Source of the DNA: Rhodoflexus caldus
Lineage (GTDB): Bacteria; Bacteroidota; Bacteroidia; Cytophagales; Thermoflexibacteraceae
Reading direction: 5' to 3'
DNA length: 64,000 nt
Assembly: GCF_021206925.1 (NCBI RefSeq)
Contig: NZ_JAJPRF010000003.1
Span: 248,001-312,000 of the forward strand
Translations under genes and position numbers: made by a program
Notes under the pieces: generated by a model
Told to the model about the DNA's origin: nothing
Databases searched by the model: none
Seen by the model: the letters and a program-made list of their open reading frames with translations, nothing else
In this document: piece after piece, positions 55,679 through 64,000 of the stretch
Position numbering within the stretch: the first letter of the stretch is position 1
How the letters are laid out: each line of letters starts with the position of its first letter

Positions 55679-57227
55679 CTCAGCTTTTCGGTCTTCATCT
55701 CGGCAATGCTTTTGGTTGCCCCCGAAAAACTGATGCCTATTAGGTACACCTCTTTGCCCTGTCCTAAAAACTGCTTGTAATAACCGTGCTCGTGGATTTG
55801 CTGCATGGCAACATCTGCCGATTCGTTGAGTTTGAATTCAAAAATGTAAACCTTGTTATCTATCTGCAACAGCGCATCAATGCGCCCCGTTGAGGTAGAT
55901 ACTTCCGAAGTGATGTGATACCCGCAGAGTTTGAAGGTTAAAAAGAAAATGGCATGAAAATATTTTTCCTGATGCCGGTCAAATACTTGGTAAGGGATGA
56001 TGCAAACAGTGTATTGAAGATGTCCGGTATTGTATCCAAACTATTGGTTTTTAAGGCACGAAGCAGACTTGTTGGTACAGACATGCTCCTCGGGTTTTCC
56101 GAGAATCCCGATAAAATGTGCCTAAACATGGATTCGCGCACCTCTTTGTTGGGATAGTCCAGTATATAGTCGCCAAACTCATCTATTTTGCTTACAGTCA
56201 GGTAGCCGGTCTGAAAAAATAAAGGCACGAAGTTCACATGCTGAATATCCAGATTTTCGGCCTCTAAGGCACTTACCTCAATCCCCGAAAGGTCATAGAC
56301 TTCCTCTTTTTTCAACAATTCAATCAAAAACTTTGGCGTGCCGCTTTCAAACCAGAAGTTCTGAAATTCGCCTGCCGTTAAAAAACTCAGGATGGAGTAA
56401 GGGTTGTAGAGAGTATCTCTACCGTTCCATGAAAATCCGTTGTACCATTCTTTAACCTGCACAAGCAATTCTTCAAGGCTGATGTTTTTTTCTTGGGCAA
56501 TGAAATTCAGGTGTTCCGGAAAATATTGCAGCAATTCTTCTTGCGTATAGCCTAAAAAATTGTGGTAGTATTTGTTTTTGGACAAATCCGTCAGATTATT
56601 CAAATCTGAAAAAAGCGAAACTTTGGAGAAACGCGCGATGCCCGTCAGAAAGAACAAACGGATATGTGCGGAATTGCCTTTTACTACGCTGTAAAAAGTG
56701 CGCAAGATTTCCCGATGTTCGTATGCTTTTTTGTTTTCGCCCACTTCCAGCACATCGGTAATCGGCTTGTCGTATTCGTCTATCAAAATCACGACCTGCT
56801 TGCCTGTCTTTTCGTGCAGTTTTTGCATCAGGTCATTAAATTTACTGTCTATGCCGGCTTGCTTGAATTGTACATCATACGCAGCGGCTATTTCGTCTAA
56901 GCGGTTGCTGATTGCCTGTTCAAGCCCTTGTGTTCGGAATTGCATTTGGCTGAAGTCCAAATGAATGACGGGGTGCTTCTCCCACTCAATTTTGTCTTCA
57001 ATGTAAAGCCCTGTAAAGAGGTCTTGCCTGCCTGAAAACAATTCTTTCAAAGTGCTGACAAGCAGCGACTTACCAAAACGGCGCGGGCGGGGAAAAAAGA
57101 TGAATTTCTGCTGTTCAATAAACAGCAGGCGCTCAATGAAAGGTGTTTTATCTACATAAATGCAATTCTTTTTTCTCAGCTCCTCAAAAGACTGCTCGCC
57201 CGTAGAAAGTCGTGGCAGGTGATGCAT
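55675..57227 (-). pseudogene. Frameshifted AAA-ATPase / PD-(D/E)XK nuclease-like gene
   Basis: The first part (from ATG 57227) is an AAA-ATPase-like domain with IYVDKTPFIERLL, P-loop RPRRFGKSLLVSTL and Walker B ILIDEYDKPI. The frame ends in a stop at 55938. Near 55997-56000 it changes: in the other frame the protein continues PYQVFDRHQEKYFHAIFFLTFKL and runs to a PDDEXK-like end with GRIDALLQ and FEFKL. The break fits a one-base deletion. An earlier ATG at 57284 lies inside the terminator of the upstream gene and is rejected. Family function is unknown; many copies occur in Bacteroidota. Pseudogene, phase-variable gene and sequencing error cannot be told apart. Confidence 0.85.
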
Positions 57228-57251
57228 ATGCGCTTTGTTTTCCGTAAAGAT

Positions 57252-57296
57252 AAAAAATGCCTGCCCCAAACGTAATGTTTCCATGGGACAGGCATT
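57252..57296 (-). terminator. Rho-independent terminator of the Tricorn-like protease gene
   Basis: The arms 57256-57267 and 57285-57296 pair with one mismatch, and six A on the plus strand give a U-run on the minus strand. It lies between the protease stop and the frameshifted gene. Confidence 0.85.
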
Positions 57297-57356
57297 CTTA
57301 ATATTTCAGGCACTAATGTTCCTGAAGAACTGTTAGTGCCTAAGGTTAGAATCTGC

Positions 57357-60300
57357 TTACTTCAACTCTTTCAGCAAGGTTTCCACTGCTTTTTCCAATT
57401 GCTGGTCACGGCCTTGGGCAACTGTTCCGTATTCATTGGCAATTTCAATGTCGGGATATAGTTGCGTATTTTCTAACCAGTTGCCTCTGGGGTCAGCTAC
57501 GCCAAGGTTGGGGATACCAAACGTAATGGTAGGGTCTTGCATGTTTTCCCACCAGACAAAAGTACAAGTGCCCGGCACCGGCATACCTATCAACTTTCCG
57601 ATGCCTAATTCTTTGTAGGCAAAGGGGAAGCAGTGCGCATCGGAGTAATTGCTCTCTCCTGCCAGTACTACGCTCGGCTTTGTCCAGCGGCTGGAAGGCT
57701 CCAGACCAATGCTGCGTTCTTCGGTGGCATAGTCCATAAACTTGCGTCCGCTGAGGAAAGTAGCAAGGTCGCTTACTAAGTCGCCACCGCCGTTGAAGCG
57801 CGTATCAATAACAACCGCCTGTTTCGTAGCCAGTCTGCCCAGTACTTCTTCATATACGGTGCGATAGCTTGGGTCATTCATGCCGCGCACATGCACATAG
57901 CCGATTTTTCCGCCCGATAATTTCTCTACCTCATTGCGGTTATTGGTTACCCAGCGGCGATAGAGCAGTTCGTTCTCATCATTCATGGAAATGGGCTTAA
58001 CGGTTTCCTCATAGCGGGTGTTGGTGGCAGGGTCAAGCATGGAAAGCAGGGTGTATTTGCCTGCTTTGCGGTTGAGCAGTTGTGCATAGTCCATCTGCGG
58101 CGTAATTGCCACACCGTCTATCTGTTCAATGATATGGCCGACTTTTATTTTACTGCCTGCACTGATGAGCGGGCTTTTTTCCATGATTTCAACAATTTTC
58201 AAACCGTTGCCGTTGTAGCTTTGGTCATAAAAAGCCCCCAGAGAGGCTGTTGCATCGGCATTGGTCATAACGGCACCGCCATAGCGTGCGCCTGTGTGAG
58301 AGGCGTTCAGTTCGCCAAGTAACTCGCTGAACATTTCGCTCAGTTCATAATTATTGCTGATGTGCGGCAGATAGGCGGCATAATCCTTGCCCAACGATTC
58401 CCAATCTGCACCGTGTAAATCCGATTTGTAGAATTTTTTCTTCACTTGGCGGTGCAGGTGCTCAAACAGGTATTGGCGCTCGGCAGTCAGATTCAGATTC
58501 ATTTCACCATTGAACGAAATGCCTTCGCGCTTGCCTGCTTCAGGGTCAATTTTTGCCAACTTGCCGTCAGAGAGCAGGAACAGGTTTTTCTGTTCTTTGT
58601 CCCACTGCAACTGTCCGCCGTTGTTGGCATCCAATTTCAGCACCATTTTGGTTTCACGGGTGCGCAGGTTAGTACTCCAAAGGTCATAGCCTTTTTCAAA
58701 GCGGGTGATGTAGTACAGTTTTTCGCCGTCTTTGGAAAGCACCGCATCCGACAGGCGGGAAGAGTGAATCGTGAGTTTGGCTTTGCGTTCCTGTAAGCCG
58801 TCCCAGTCAAAGCGGAGTGGGGCAGTGGCCGCTGTTTCTTTGCTGTCTTTTTTGTCCTTCTCCTCCTTTTCTTTGAGCAGGGCAAATTCTTCTTTGCTCA
58901 AACGGAAGCGGTCGTATGCCTCTTGTGTAAAAAACATGCCGTACACATCGGCTTCCTGTGTGCCGCTGGTAGCATAGCTGCGCAAACCGTCGCGGTTAGA
59001 AAACCACAGCATCATTTTGCCGCCGTTTACCCACTTAGGACGGCTGTCGTCATAGCCGCTTTGGGTCAGGTTGATAACAGCGCCTTTGCCGTCGGCACTT
59101 ACCAGCCCTACTTCGCGAATCCAATAGCCCGGATTCAGGAAATTAACTAACAGCCACTTGCCATCGGGCGACCATTGGAAATACTGGTCGCCATCGGTGT
59201 GGGAATAGGTGTACGACGAAGGCAATACTACGCGGCTTGCTTTGGTGGCCGTGTTGTACACTTTCAGCGTGGTGCGTTCTTCCAAATAAGCAATTTCTTT
59301 GCCGTCGGGTGAATAGGCAGGCTGGAAGGTTTCTTTATCGGTAGCGATAATGGCTTCCTCTTTAATCAGTGTGGCATGGAAAAAATAGCTCTCTTCTTTG
59401 CGGGCAATGCTGCTCTGGTAAATTTTCCATGAGCCATCGCGCTCGGCGGCATAGAGGATGCTGCGCCCGTCGGGACTGAAACTGATGCTGCGCTCCTGCG
59501 TGGGAGTATTGGTAATGCGCTTAGTGATACCCCCATCTACGGACGTTACGAATACTTCGCCGCGCACCACAAAAGCAATCTCCTTGCCCGAAGGCGAAAC
59601 GGCAAATTCACGCGCACCGTCGGTAATGCTCAAGGTGTGCTCCGTATTGGCAGTTGCTTCGGTAATGATGCTGATATTGACTTTCTGAGGGTTGCCGCCC
59701 GGTTTCAGGGTATAAATTTCACCGTTGAAACCAAAGCACAGCGTGCCATCGTTGGCGGCGCTCAGGAAGCGCACAGGGTGTTTGCTAAACTGCGTAACCT
59801 TAGTGTTAGCACCCGGCGCGGCCAGACTCATGCGGTGTACGTTGAAGGTGCCGCTTTCTTCGCTCAAATAATACAATTCATTGCCCACAGGCACAGGGTT
59901 GCGGTCTTCACCTTTGAATGTAGTCAGTTTGGTGTGAGTGCCCGCTGCCATATCATACACCCAAATATCGCGGGTGATGCTGGATGTGTGATGTTTGCGC
60001 CATTGGTCTTCGCCACCTTTTTTGTCGTGGTAAAATAAACGACTGCCTACAATGCGCACATCTTCGGCAGGTGTGGTGAGCAGTTGGGTTATTTTACCGC
60101 CTGTTGCAGGTACGCTGTAGAGTTCGGTCAGCACGCGTGAAGGAAACTGACGGTTAGTAGCTGCATCCATCCGCGCTGCCCCAAAGACAACTTGTTTGCC
60201 GTCGGGAGTAAAGCAGTAAGGCAACTCATTGGCCGAATGAGCCGTCAGCCTTTTGGCTTCACCGCCTTGTGCAGGCATCAGGAAAACGTCAAAGTTGCCG

Positions 60301-60542
60301 AAACGGTCGGAAGCAAAGGCAATTTGCGAACCATCGGGCGACCACACGGGCATGTAGTCATGTGCTTCGTGGAAAGTGAGCGGCATCGCCTGCCCGCCTG
60401 ACGACGGTACTACATACAGATTGCCTTTGTAGGTAAATGCAATGCGGCTGCCATCGGGCGAAACCGAAGGATAGCGCATCCAACTTTGCGCCTGCACAGC
60501 CCAGCCGGACAGGCACAGCAAAAGGGTAGCAAGTATTCTCAT
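57357..60542 (-). CDS. Tricorn-type S41 peptidase with beta-propeller
   Basis: The 1061-residue protein has a signal peptide (to about residue 19). A WD/TolB-like propeller fills residues 20-560 (SPDGSRIAFTYKGNLYVVP and many similar SPDG repeats). A helical region, a PDZ domain (IVEIMEKSPLISAG, GHIIEQIDGVAI), and the S41 catalytic domain follow. His749 (NASHTGA), Ser967 and Asp968 (ESNYSDAH) lie close to the same numbers as in the archaeal Tricorn protease (His746, Ser965, Asp966). It is secreted here, unlike the cytosolic archaeal enzyme, so it acts in the periplasm, possibly on peptides. Confidence 0.92.
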   Translation of the reverse strand: MRILATLLLCLSGWAVQAQSWMRYPSVSPDGSRIAFTYKGNLYVVPSSGGQAMPLTFHEAHDYMPVWSPDGSQIAFASDRFGNFDVFLMPAQGGEAKRLTAHSANELPYCFTPDGKQVVFGAARMDAATNRQFPSRVLTELYSVPATGGKITQLLTTPAEDVRIVGSRLFYHDKKGGEDQWRKHHTSSITRDIWVYDMAAGTHTKLTTFKGEDRNPVPVGNELYYLSEESGTFNVHRMSLAAPGANTKVTQFSKHPVRFLSAANDGTLCFGFNGEIYTLKPGGNPQKVNISIITEATANTEHTLSITDGAREFAVSPSGKEIAFVVRGEVFVTSVDGGITKRITNTPTQERSISFSPDGRSILYAAERDGSWKIYQSSIARKEESYFFHATLIKEEAIIATDKETFQPAYSPDGKEIAYLEERTTLKVYNTATKASRVVLPSSYTYSHTDGDQYFQWSPDGKWLLVNFLNPGYWIREVGLVSADGKGAVINLTQSGYDDSRPKWVNGGKMMLWFSNRDGLRSYATSGTQEADVYGMFFTQEAYDRFRLSKEEFALLKEKEEKDKKDSKETAATAPLRFDWDGLQERKAKLTIHSSRLSDAVLSKDGEKLYYITRFEKGYDLWSTNLRTRETKMVLKLDANNGGQLQWDKEQKNLFLLSDGKLAKIDPEAGKREGISFNGEMNLNLTAERQYLFEHLHRQVKKKFYKSDLHGADWESLGKDYAAYLPHISNNYELSEMFSELLGELNASHTGARYGGAVMTNADATASLGAFYDQSYNGNGLKIVEIMEKSPLISAGSKIKVGHIIEQIDGVAITPQMDYAQLLNRKAGKYTLLSMLDPATNTRYEETVKPISMNDENELLYRRWVTNNRNEVEKLSGGKIGYVHVRGMNDPSYRTVYEEVLGRLATKQAVVIDTRFNGGGDLVSDLATFLSGRKFMDYATEERSIGLEPSSRWTKPSVVLAGESNYSDAHCFPFAYKELGIGKLIGMPVPGTCTFVWWENMQDPTITFGIPNLGVADPRGNWLENTQLYPDIEIANEYGTVAQGRDQQLEKAVETLLKELK

Positions 60543-60656
60543 GTAATTGGGAATAAATATTGGGATACAATAAAAATGTAAAGACAGGTTGATGCCGCAA
60601 TATCGCTATTCTCCGTTGCTTTGCAATCAGTATGGGCAGGCGGTTTTTATACACAC

Positions 60657-60685
60657 ACCTGAAAGGTTTCTAAGACCTTTCAGGT
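60657..60685. repeat. 29-base palindrome in the intergenic region
   Basis: Perfect arms ACCTGAAAGGT (60657-60667) and ACCTTTCAGGT (60675-60685) flank a 7-base loop. It lies between the divergent ends of two minus-strand genes and shares ACCTGA and TCAGGT ends with the palindrome at 49368. No T-run follows. Confidence 0.6.
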
Positions 60686-60773
60686 TTAAGTGCTTGTTCC
60701 TCAGCAATTTAAACAAAGCATTTTTCGCAAATCACTTGCACTTTTGTATACATGAGGAGGGACGCACATATAA

Positions 60774-60812
60774 TAAAAAAACAGCCTACCCATTACAGGC
60801 AGGCCGTTTTTT
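60774..60812 (-). terminator. Terminator of the persulfide dioxygenase gene
   Basis: An imperfect stem (60784-60790 with 60798-60804) is preceded on the plus strand by a run of seven A, a U-run on the minus strand. It follows the persulfide dioxygenase stop by about 25 bases. Confidence 0.6.
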
Positions 60813-60834
60813 CAACCTATCAATCAACTATCAA

Positions 60835-62193
60835 CTAAAACGTGTTAATCGCTTCGCTCAGGTCATAAACCGTAACGCCTTCTTTTGCCAGCAGGTTAGA
60901 AATGATACTTGCACCTGCCGCTGAACGATAGCCACCTGCACAGTGTACTACAACGGGCTTATTCTTAGGAATTTCAGCGATACGCTCGCGAAGTTCGGGC
61001 AGAGGCACTGCAAGGCTGCCGTCAAAAATTTTCTTCGTATTGATTTCTGACCAGTTGCGGATATCCACAATCGCATAGTCTGAAGGATGCTTGCGGAATG
61101 CTTCCACATCAATTTCAGGCGAAGTCAGTTCAGAGTATCCTTCCAATACGAACGCACCTTTGATAGCTTCTTCATAACCGATTTTAGCAGCTTTGGCAAT
61201 CAGTTCGTTGAGTGTTGCTTCATCGGCTGCCACCAAATAGTACGGCTCTTCCGGATTAACGATGCTACCCAACCATGTTTCAAACTTGCCGCCGTTCATC
61301 AGGTTGATTGAGTTGCGCAAATGTCCTTTACGGAAATCTACCTGCGGACGTGCGTCAATAATCAGTACGCTGCGGTCTAATTGCTCCGCATCGGCTGCGC
61401 TGCGAACAGGCTTCAAGCGAGGCACTTTGCTGATGTTAGTGCTGTAAGCAGGAGCGCCTTTTTTGTTCATGTTTACGTCAAAGCCGAAATATTTAGGAAT
61501 AAACGGCTGGTCGGCAATCAGTTCTTTCACAAATTCGTCTTCGCTCATCGGACGCAGGGCGTAGTTGCTCATTTTTTCGGCGCCGATGGTGCTGGAATTA
61601 GCACCGCTCAAAGCCTTACCGCAAAGTGAACCCGCGCCGTGTGCAGGGTATACCAGCACGTCATCATCTAACTTCATCAGTTTTTCGCGAGTGCTGTGAT
61701 ACATTTGACGGGCTAATTGTTCGCGCTGAGCAGTCAGGTTGCCTACGTTTTCGCGCAGGTCGGGGCGGCCTACGTCGCCGATAAACAATGTGTCGCCGGT
61801 GAATACTGCATGGTCTTTGCCGTTCACGCTCAACACGATGCTGATGCTGTCAGGCGAGTGACCGGGGGTGTTCATAGAACGCAGCGTGAAGTCGCCTAAG
61901 GTAATGGTTGCGCCTTCGTCAAATGCAACATGCTCATATTCAGCACCTAACAGTTTGCTTGCATACACCTTCGCACCTGTTTGCTGTGCAATTTCCAAGT
62001 GAGAACTTACAAAGTCGGCGTGTGGGTGGGTTTCAATAACGCCCACAATTTTAGCCCCGTGAGCTGCGGCAAAATCATAGTAAGGTTGAGGATTGCGAGC
62101 CGGGTCAATCAATACTACTGCTTTGTCCGATTCGCTCAAAATGGCATACGCATAGTGCGCAAGTCCTTTGTCTTCAAACTGTTCTATTTTCAT
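60835..62193 (-). CDS. Persulfide dioxygenase-rhodanese fusion
   Basis: The 452-residue protein has an ETHE1-type MBL domain (residues 1-240) with the mononuclear iron site His56/His58/Asp60 (ETHPHADF), His65, His112 (TPGHSPDS), Asp134 (FTGDTLF) and the YPAHGAGSLCG segment. Two rhodanese domains follow. The second has a catalytic Cys418 in VHCAGGYRS; the first has no Cys in the loop position (YLVAADEATL) and is likely inactive. Such enzymes oxidise glutathione persulfide or similar to sulfite and pass sulfane sulfur. It has a clear promoter with a palindrome over the -33 box. Confidence 0.93.
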   Translation of the reverse strand: MKIEQFEDKGLAHYAYAILSESDKAVVLIDPARNPQPYYDFAAAHGAKIVGVIETHPHADFVSSHLEIAQQTGAKVYASKLLGAEYEHVAFDEGATITLGDFTLRSMNTPGHSPDSISIVLSVNGKDHAVFTGDTLFIGDVGRPDLRENVGNLTAQREQLARQMYHSTREKLMKLDDDVLVYPAHGAGSLCGKALSGANSSTIGAEKMSNYALRPMSEDEFVKELIADQPFIPKYFGFDVNMNKKGAPAYSTNISKVPRLKPVRSAADAEQLDRSVLIIDARPQVDFRKGHLRNSINLMNGGKFETWLGSIVNPEEPYYLVAADEATLNELIAKAAKIGYEEAIKGAFVLEGYSELTSPEIDVEAFRKHPSDYAIVDIRNWSEINTKKIFDGSLAVPLPELRERIAEIPKNKPVVVHCAGGYRSAAGASIISNLLAKEGVTVYDLSEAINTF

Positions 62194-62237
62194 AACTTTA
62201 AAAGTGATTGTGTGTGGTTTTCGTTTTTTTGATGATG

Positions 62238-62268
62238 CAAAGGTAGAAAGTATTTTTTAATAAAACAA
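62238..62268 (-). promoter_or_regulatory. Promoter of the persulfide dioxygenase gene
   Basis: On the minus strand, TTG (62268-62266), 20 bases, then TACCTTTG (62245-62238), both exact matches to the Bacteroidota consensus. It is 44 bases upstream of the start codon. Confidence 0.75.
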
Positions 62269-62300
62269 CATATGTTCATATATATTTTTTTTCATATGTT
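62267..62300 (-). promoter_or_regulatory. Palindromic element over the -33 box, possible operator
   Basis: A perfect 10-base palindrome (AACATATGTT, 62267-62276) overlaps the -33 TTG of the promoter. A second copy of CATATG lies in 62293-62298 within an A/T-rich stretch. The arrangement is typical of a repressor operator, and ArsR-type persulfide sensors such as BigR bind A/T-rich repeats before genes for similar enzymes, but no such regulator is in the window. Confidence 0.45.
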
Positions 62301-62622
62301 TTTCTGCCGATTTACGCTTGCTGCTGAGCCGCGATTGGCATACTCCCTGCGCGTTGAACGGTGGGCAAATACATTGGCATCAAACCAACCGAAGCGGGTT
62401 TTCTATCGGTGCGATAGCTCATTCTCATATCCCGATATCAGACTTTTCAACGCAACACACGGCAAAAAACCGAGCATTAATTTACGAAATCCGCGAAAAA
62501 TCCGTATCCGCATCATCGGGAATAATTTACGGGCTATTTAAGTTCATGCGTTTTTACCTATTTTTGCCCGTAGTGTCGGGCTTTTGATGACTGCCTGATT
62601 TTCAACGGGAAACTTACGATTA
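62301..62622. other. Intergenic stretch of about 320 bases before pdhA
   Basis: No ORF with supporting features is seen. An exact TATTTTTG lies at 62559-62566, 57 bases before pdhA, but no TTG at the right distance. The short ORFs in this stretch have unusual composition and no homology I recognise, so they are left out. Confidence 0.4.
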
Positions 62623-63660
62623 ATGAATATGGAACTTGTTTTGACCCCACCTACCAACGTGGTTGATGCCGAAGGAAACTTCACTAAGGATACGTATATG
62701 TACTGGTACGAAAGCATGTATCTGATGCGGAAGTTTGAAGAAAAGGCAGGGCAACTCTACGGACAACAAAAAATCAGAGGCTTTTGCCACTTATATATCG
62801 GTCAGGAGGCCTGTGCAGCCGGCGCTATTACCGCCCTGACCAAAAACGACAAATGGATTACGGCTTACCGCGACCATGCCCACCCGCTGGGATTAGGTAC
62901 AAGTGCCCGAGCCGTCATGGCAGAACTCTACGGCAAGGCAACGGGCTGTTCCAAAGGCAAGGGCGGCTCTATGCACATGTTTGATAAAAACGTGAATTTC
63001 ATCGGTGGGCACGGCATTGTAGGTGCGCAAGTGCCTATGGGGGCAGGCATTGCCTTTGCCGAAAAGTACAACAAAACAGGTAACGTTTGCATTTGCTACA
63101 TGGGCGATGGTGCCGTGCGTCAGGGTGCATTCCACGAAGCCCTGAACATGGCGATGACTTGGAAACTGCCCGTCATTTTTGTGATTGAAAACAACGGCTA
63201 TGCTATGGGTACTTCCGTACAGCGCACTTCTAACGTTACCGATTTGTACATCTTGGGTGAGGCTTACGAAATGCCCTCTATGCCCGTAGACGGCATGGAC
63301 GTAGAAGCCGTGCATCATGCAGTAGCAAAAGCGGCAGAACGCGCCCGCGCCGGCGAAGGTCCCACGCTGTTGGAATTCCGCACCTATCGCTACCGCGGCC
63401 ACTCTATGTCTGACCCGCAGAAATATCGCACCAAAGAAGAGGTAGAAGAGTACAAAAAGTTAGACCCGGTAGAGCAAGTGCGCGCTACCATTTTGAGAAA
63501 AGGGCTGGCAACCGAAGAGGATTTGGCAGCTATTGATGCCCGTGTAAAAGCTATTGTGGAAGATTCGGTTCAGTTTGCCGAGGAGTCGCCCTTCCCTGAC
63601 CCTTCGGAGGCTTTTACCGATATATATTTGCAGCCGGACTATCCGTTTATCATGGACTAA
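62623..63660 (+). CDS. pdhA: Pyruvate dehydrogenase E1 component alpha subunit
   Basis: This is the alpha chain of the heterotetrameric alpha2beta2 E1, which decarboxylates pyruvate with thiamine diphosphate. The 345-residue protein has the thiamine motif GDGAVRQGAFHEALNMA to ENNGYAMGTS, KGKGGSMHMF and the RYRGHSMSDPQKYR loop. It is of the pyruvate type rather than branched-chain type by the HSMSDP loop, but this distinction is inferred. The beta and E2 genes are not seen in the window, though the region ends soon after. Confidence 0.94.
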   Translation: MNMELVLTPPTNVVDAEGNFTKDTYMYWYESMYLMRKFEEKAGQLYGQQKIRGFCHLYIGQEACAAGAITALTKNDKWITAYRDHAHPLGLGTSARAVMAELYGKATGCSKGKGGSMHMFDKNVNFIGGHGIVGAQVPMGAGIAFAEKYNKTGNVCICYMGDGAVRQGAFHEALNMAMTWKLPVIFVIENNGYAMGTSVQRTSNVTDLYILGEAYEMPSMPVDGMDVEAVHHAVAKAAERARAGEGPTLLEFRTYRYRGHSMSDPQKYRTKEEVEEYKKLDPVEQVRATILRKGLATEEDLAAIDARVKAIVEDSVQFAEESPFPDPSEAFTDIYLQPDYPFIMD

Positions 63661-63681
63661 TCAATTATACCACAGAAAACA

Positions 63682-63713
63682 ATAAAGCCTTCGCACTTAC
63701 CGAAGGCTTTATT
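63682..63713. terminator. Bidirectional terminator after pdhA
   Basis: A perfect stem (63682-63693 with 63701-63712) of at least 12 bases with a 7-base loop and A/T flanks. It separates the convergent pdhA and msrB. Confidence 0.88.
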
Positions 63714-63760
63714 TATTATCAAGACTTCATGCCGACAACCGTTTTGCTGCTTGTCGGCGA

Positions 63761-64000
63761 CTATTCCTCTTGCTTGCTTTTGGTATTATCTGCCTTTTTG
63801 AAATCAATGGAAACCGAATTTACGCAATAACGCAGCCCTGTCGGGTTAGGGCCGTCGTCAAAAACGTGCCCGAGGTGGCCATCGCAGCGGGCGCACATAA
63901 TTTCGGTGCGCACCATGCCGTGCGAAGTATCGGTTCTGTACTTGATTCTGCCCTTGCCTATTTCATCAAAAAAACTTGGCCATCCACAGCCCGAATCAAA
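63761..64000 (-). CDS. msrB: Peptide-methionine (R)-S-oxide reductase, 5' truncated
   Basis: MsrB repairs oxidised methionine in proteins. Only the last 79 residues are in the window; the start lies beyond the right edge. The visible part has SGCGWPSF, the zinc CxxC in [12 protein letters not shown], and the catalytic Cys in RYCVNSVSI. The stop is TAG at 63763-63761. It converges on pdhA. An 8-base hairpin at 63731-63758 follows but has no U-run. Confidence 0.95.
   Translation of the reverse strand, partial: FDSGCGWPSFFDEIGKGRIKYRTDTSHGMVRTEIMCARCDGHLGHVFDDGPNPTGLRYCVNSVSIDFKKADNTKSKQEE

Noticed and set aside
57227-57284. Longer start of the AAA/PD-(D/E)XK gene at 57284
   Set aside because: The codon lies inside the terminator hairpin of the upstream gene and the extra residues are unlike the family's N-terminus.
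62272-62541. ORFs upstream of pdhA
   Set aside because: They overlap the promoter and operator of the persulfide dioxygenase gene, have skewed composition, and carry no recognisable domain.
62559-62566. TATTTTTG as a pdhA promoter
   Set aside because: Same reason as at 11051: no -33 box at the right spacing.
63731-63758. Hairpin after msrB
   Set aside because: The 8-base stem is good but there is no U-run on the minus strand; the strong hairpin at 63682-63713 already serves the region.

Overview
The window looks like a chromosome segment of a member of the Bacteroidota, most likely a Cytophagales-type organism. Several independent marks support this. Gliding lipoprotein gldD sits beside gldE behind mutY and ssb. 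One protein carries a type IX secretion C-terminal sorting domain. Seven promoters fit the Bacteroidota pattern of TTG, 19-22 bases, then TAnnTTTG. Shine-Dalgarno sequences are scarce, ribosomal protein L17 has a long low-complexity tail, and murA, the birA-rsfS-ftsH cluster and the acpP-fabF-rnc cluster are of the types usual in this phylum. I cannot name a genus. No phage, insertion sequence or CRISPR array is visible. Layout. 1-4.2 kb is the end of the ribosomal operon: map (cut by the window edge), infA, rpmJ, rpsM, rpsK, rpsD, rpoA, rplQ and a strong terminator. 4.2-8.2 kb holds a lipoprotein, mutY, ssb, gldE and gldD. 8.4-19 kb is a mixed housekeeping stretch: thiolase, a secreted glycosidase, murA, a nicotinamidase-like hydrolase, a DUF1573 protein, an M23-like membrane protein, a RavA-type ATPase, a fatty acid hydroxylase and an ATP-grasp enzyme. 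19-24.2 kb has two related surface proteins, one with a single Kre9/KNH-like domain and one with ten such domains plus a type IX sorting signal. 24.3-30.5 kb holds rfbA and rfbB (dTDP-sugar synthesis) separated by a two-gene membrane operon, then a small coupled ORF, a lipoprotein and an unusual aldolase-CBS fusion. 30.5-38.5 kb holds a patatin, birA, rsfS, ftsH, a Skp-like protein, rnc, fabF, acpP and a small unknown protein. 38.6-49 kb has 3-hydroxyanthranilate dioxygenase, a PIF1-like helicase, a propeller-OmpA protein, a GapN-like aldehyde dehydrogenase, a DUF3137 protein, an SDR, and a CHASE2 protein paired with a FecR-like protein. 49.1-57.2 kb starts with tRNA-Thr(TGT), then asd, a LysM protein, a ligase-associated exonuclease, a HEAT-cyclophilin lipoprotein, a prenyl synthase, a rhomboid and a frameshifted AAA/PD-(D/E)XK gene. 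57.3-64 kb has a Tricorn-type protease, a persulfide dioxygenase-rhodanese protein with a clear promoter and palindrome, pdhA and the 3' part of msrB. Most of the window is ordinary core genome. The items most worth a second look are the transaldolase/F6P-aldolase domain fused to KdsD-type CBS domains, the CHASE2 plus FecR-like pair, the KNH-repeat protein pair, the palindrome over the promoter of the persulfide dioxygenase gene, a cysteine-to-aspartate MurA, and a promoter nested inside the terminator ahead of rfbA. All functional statements are read from the sequence by eye; no database search was run.
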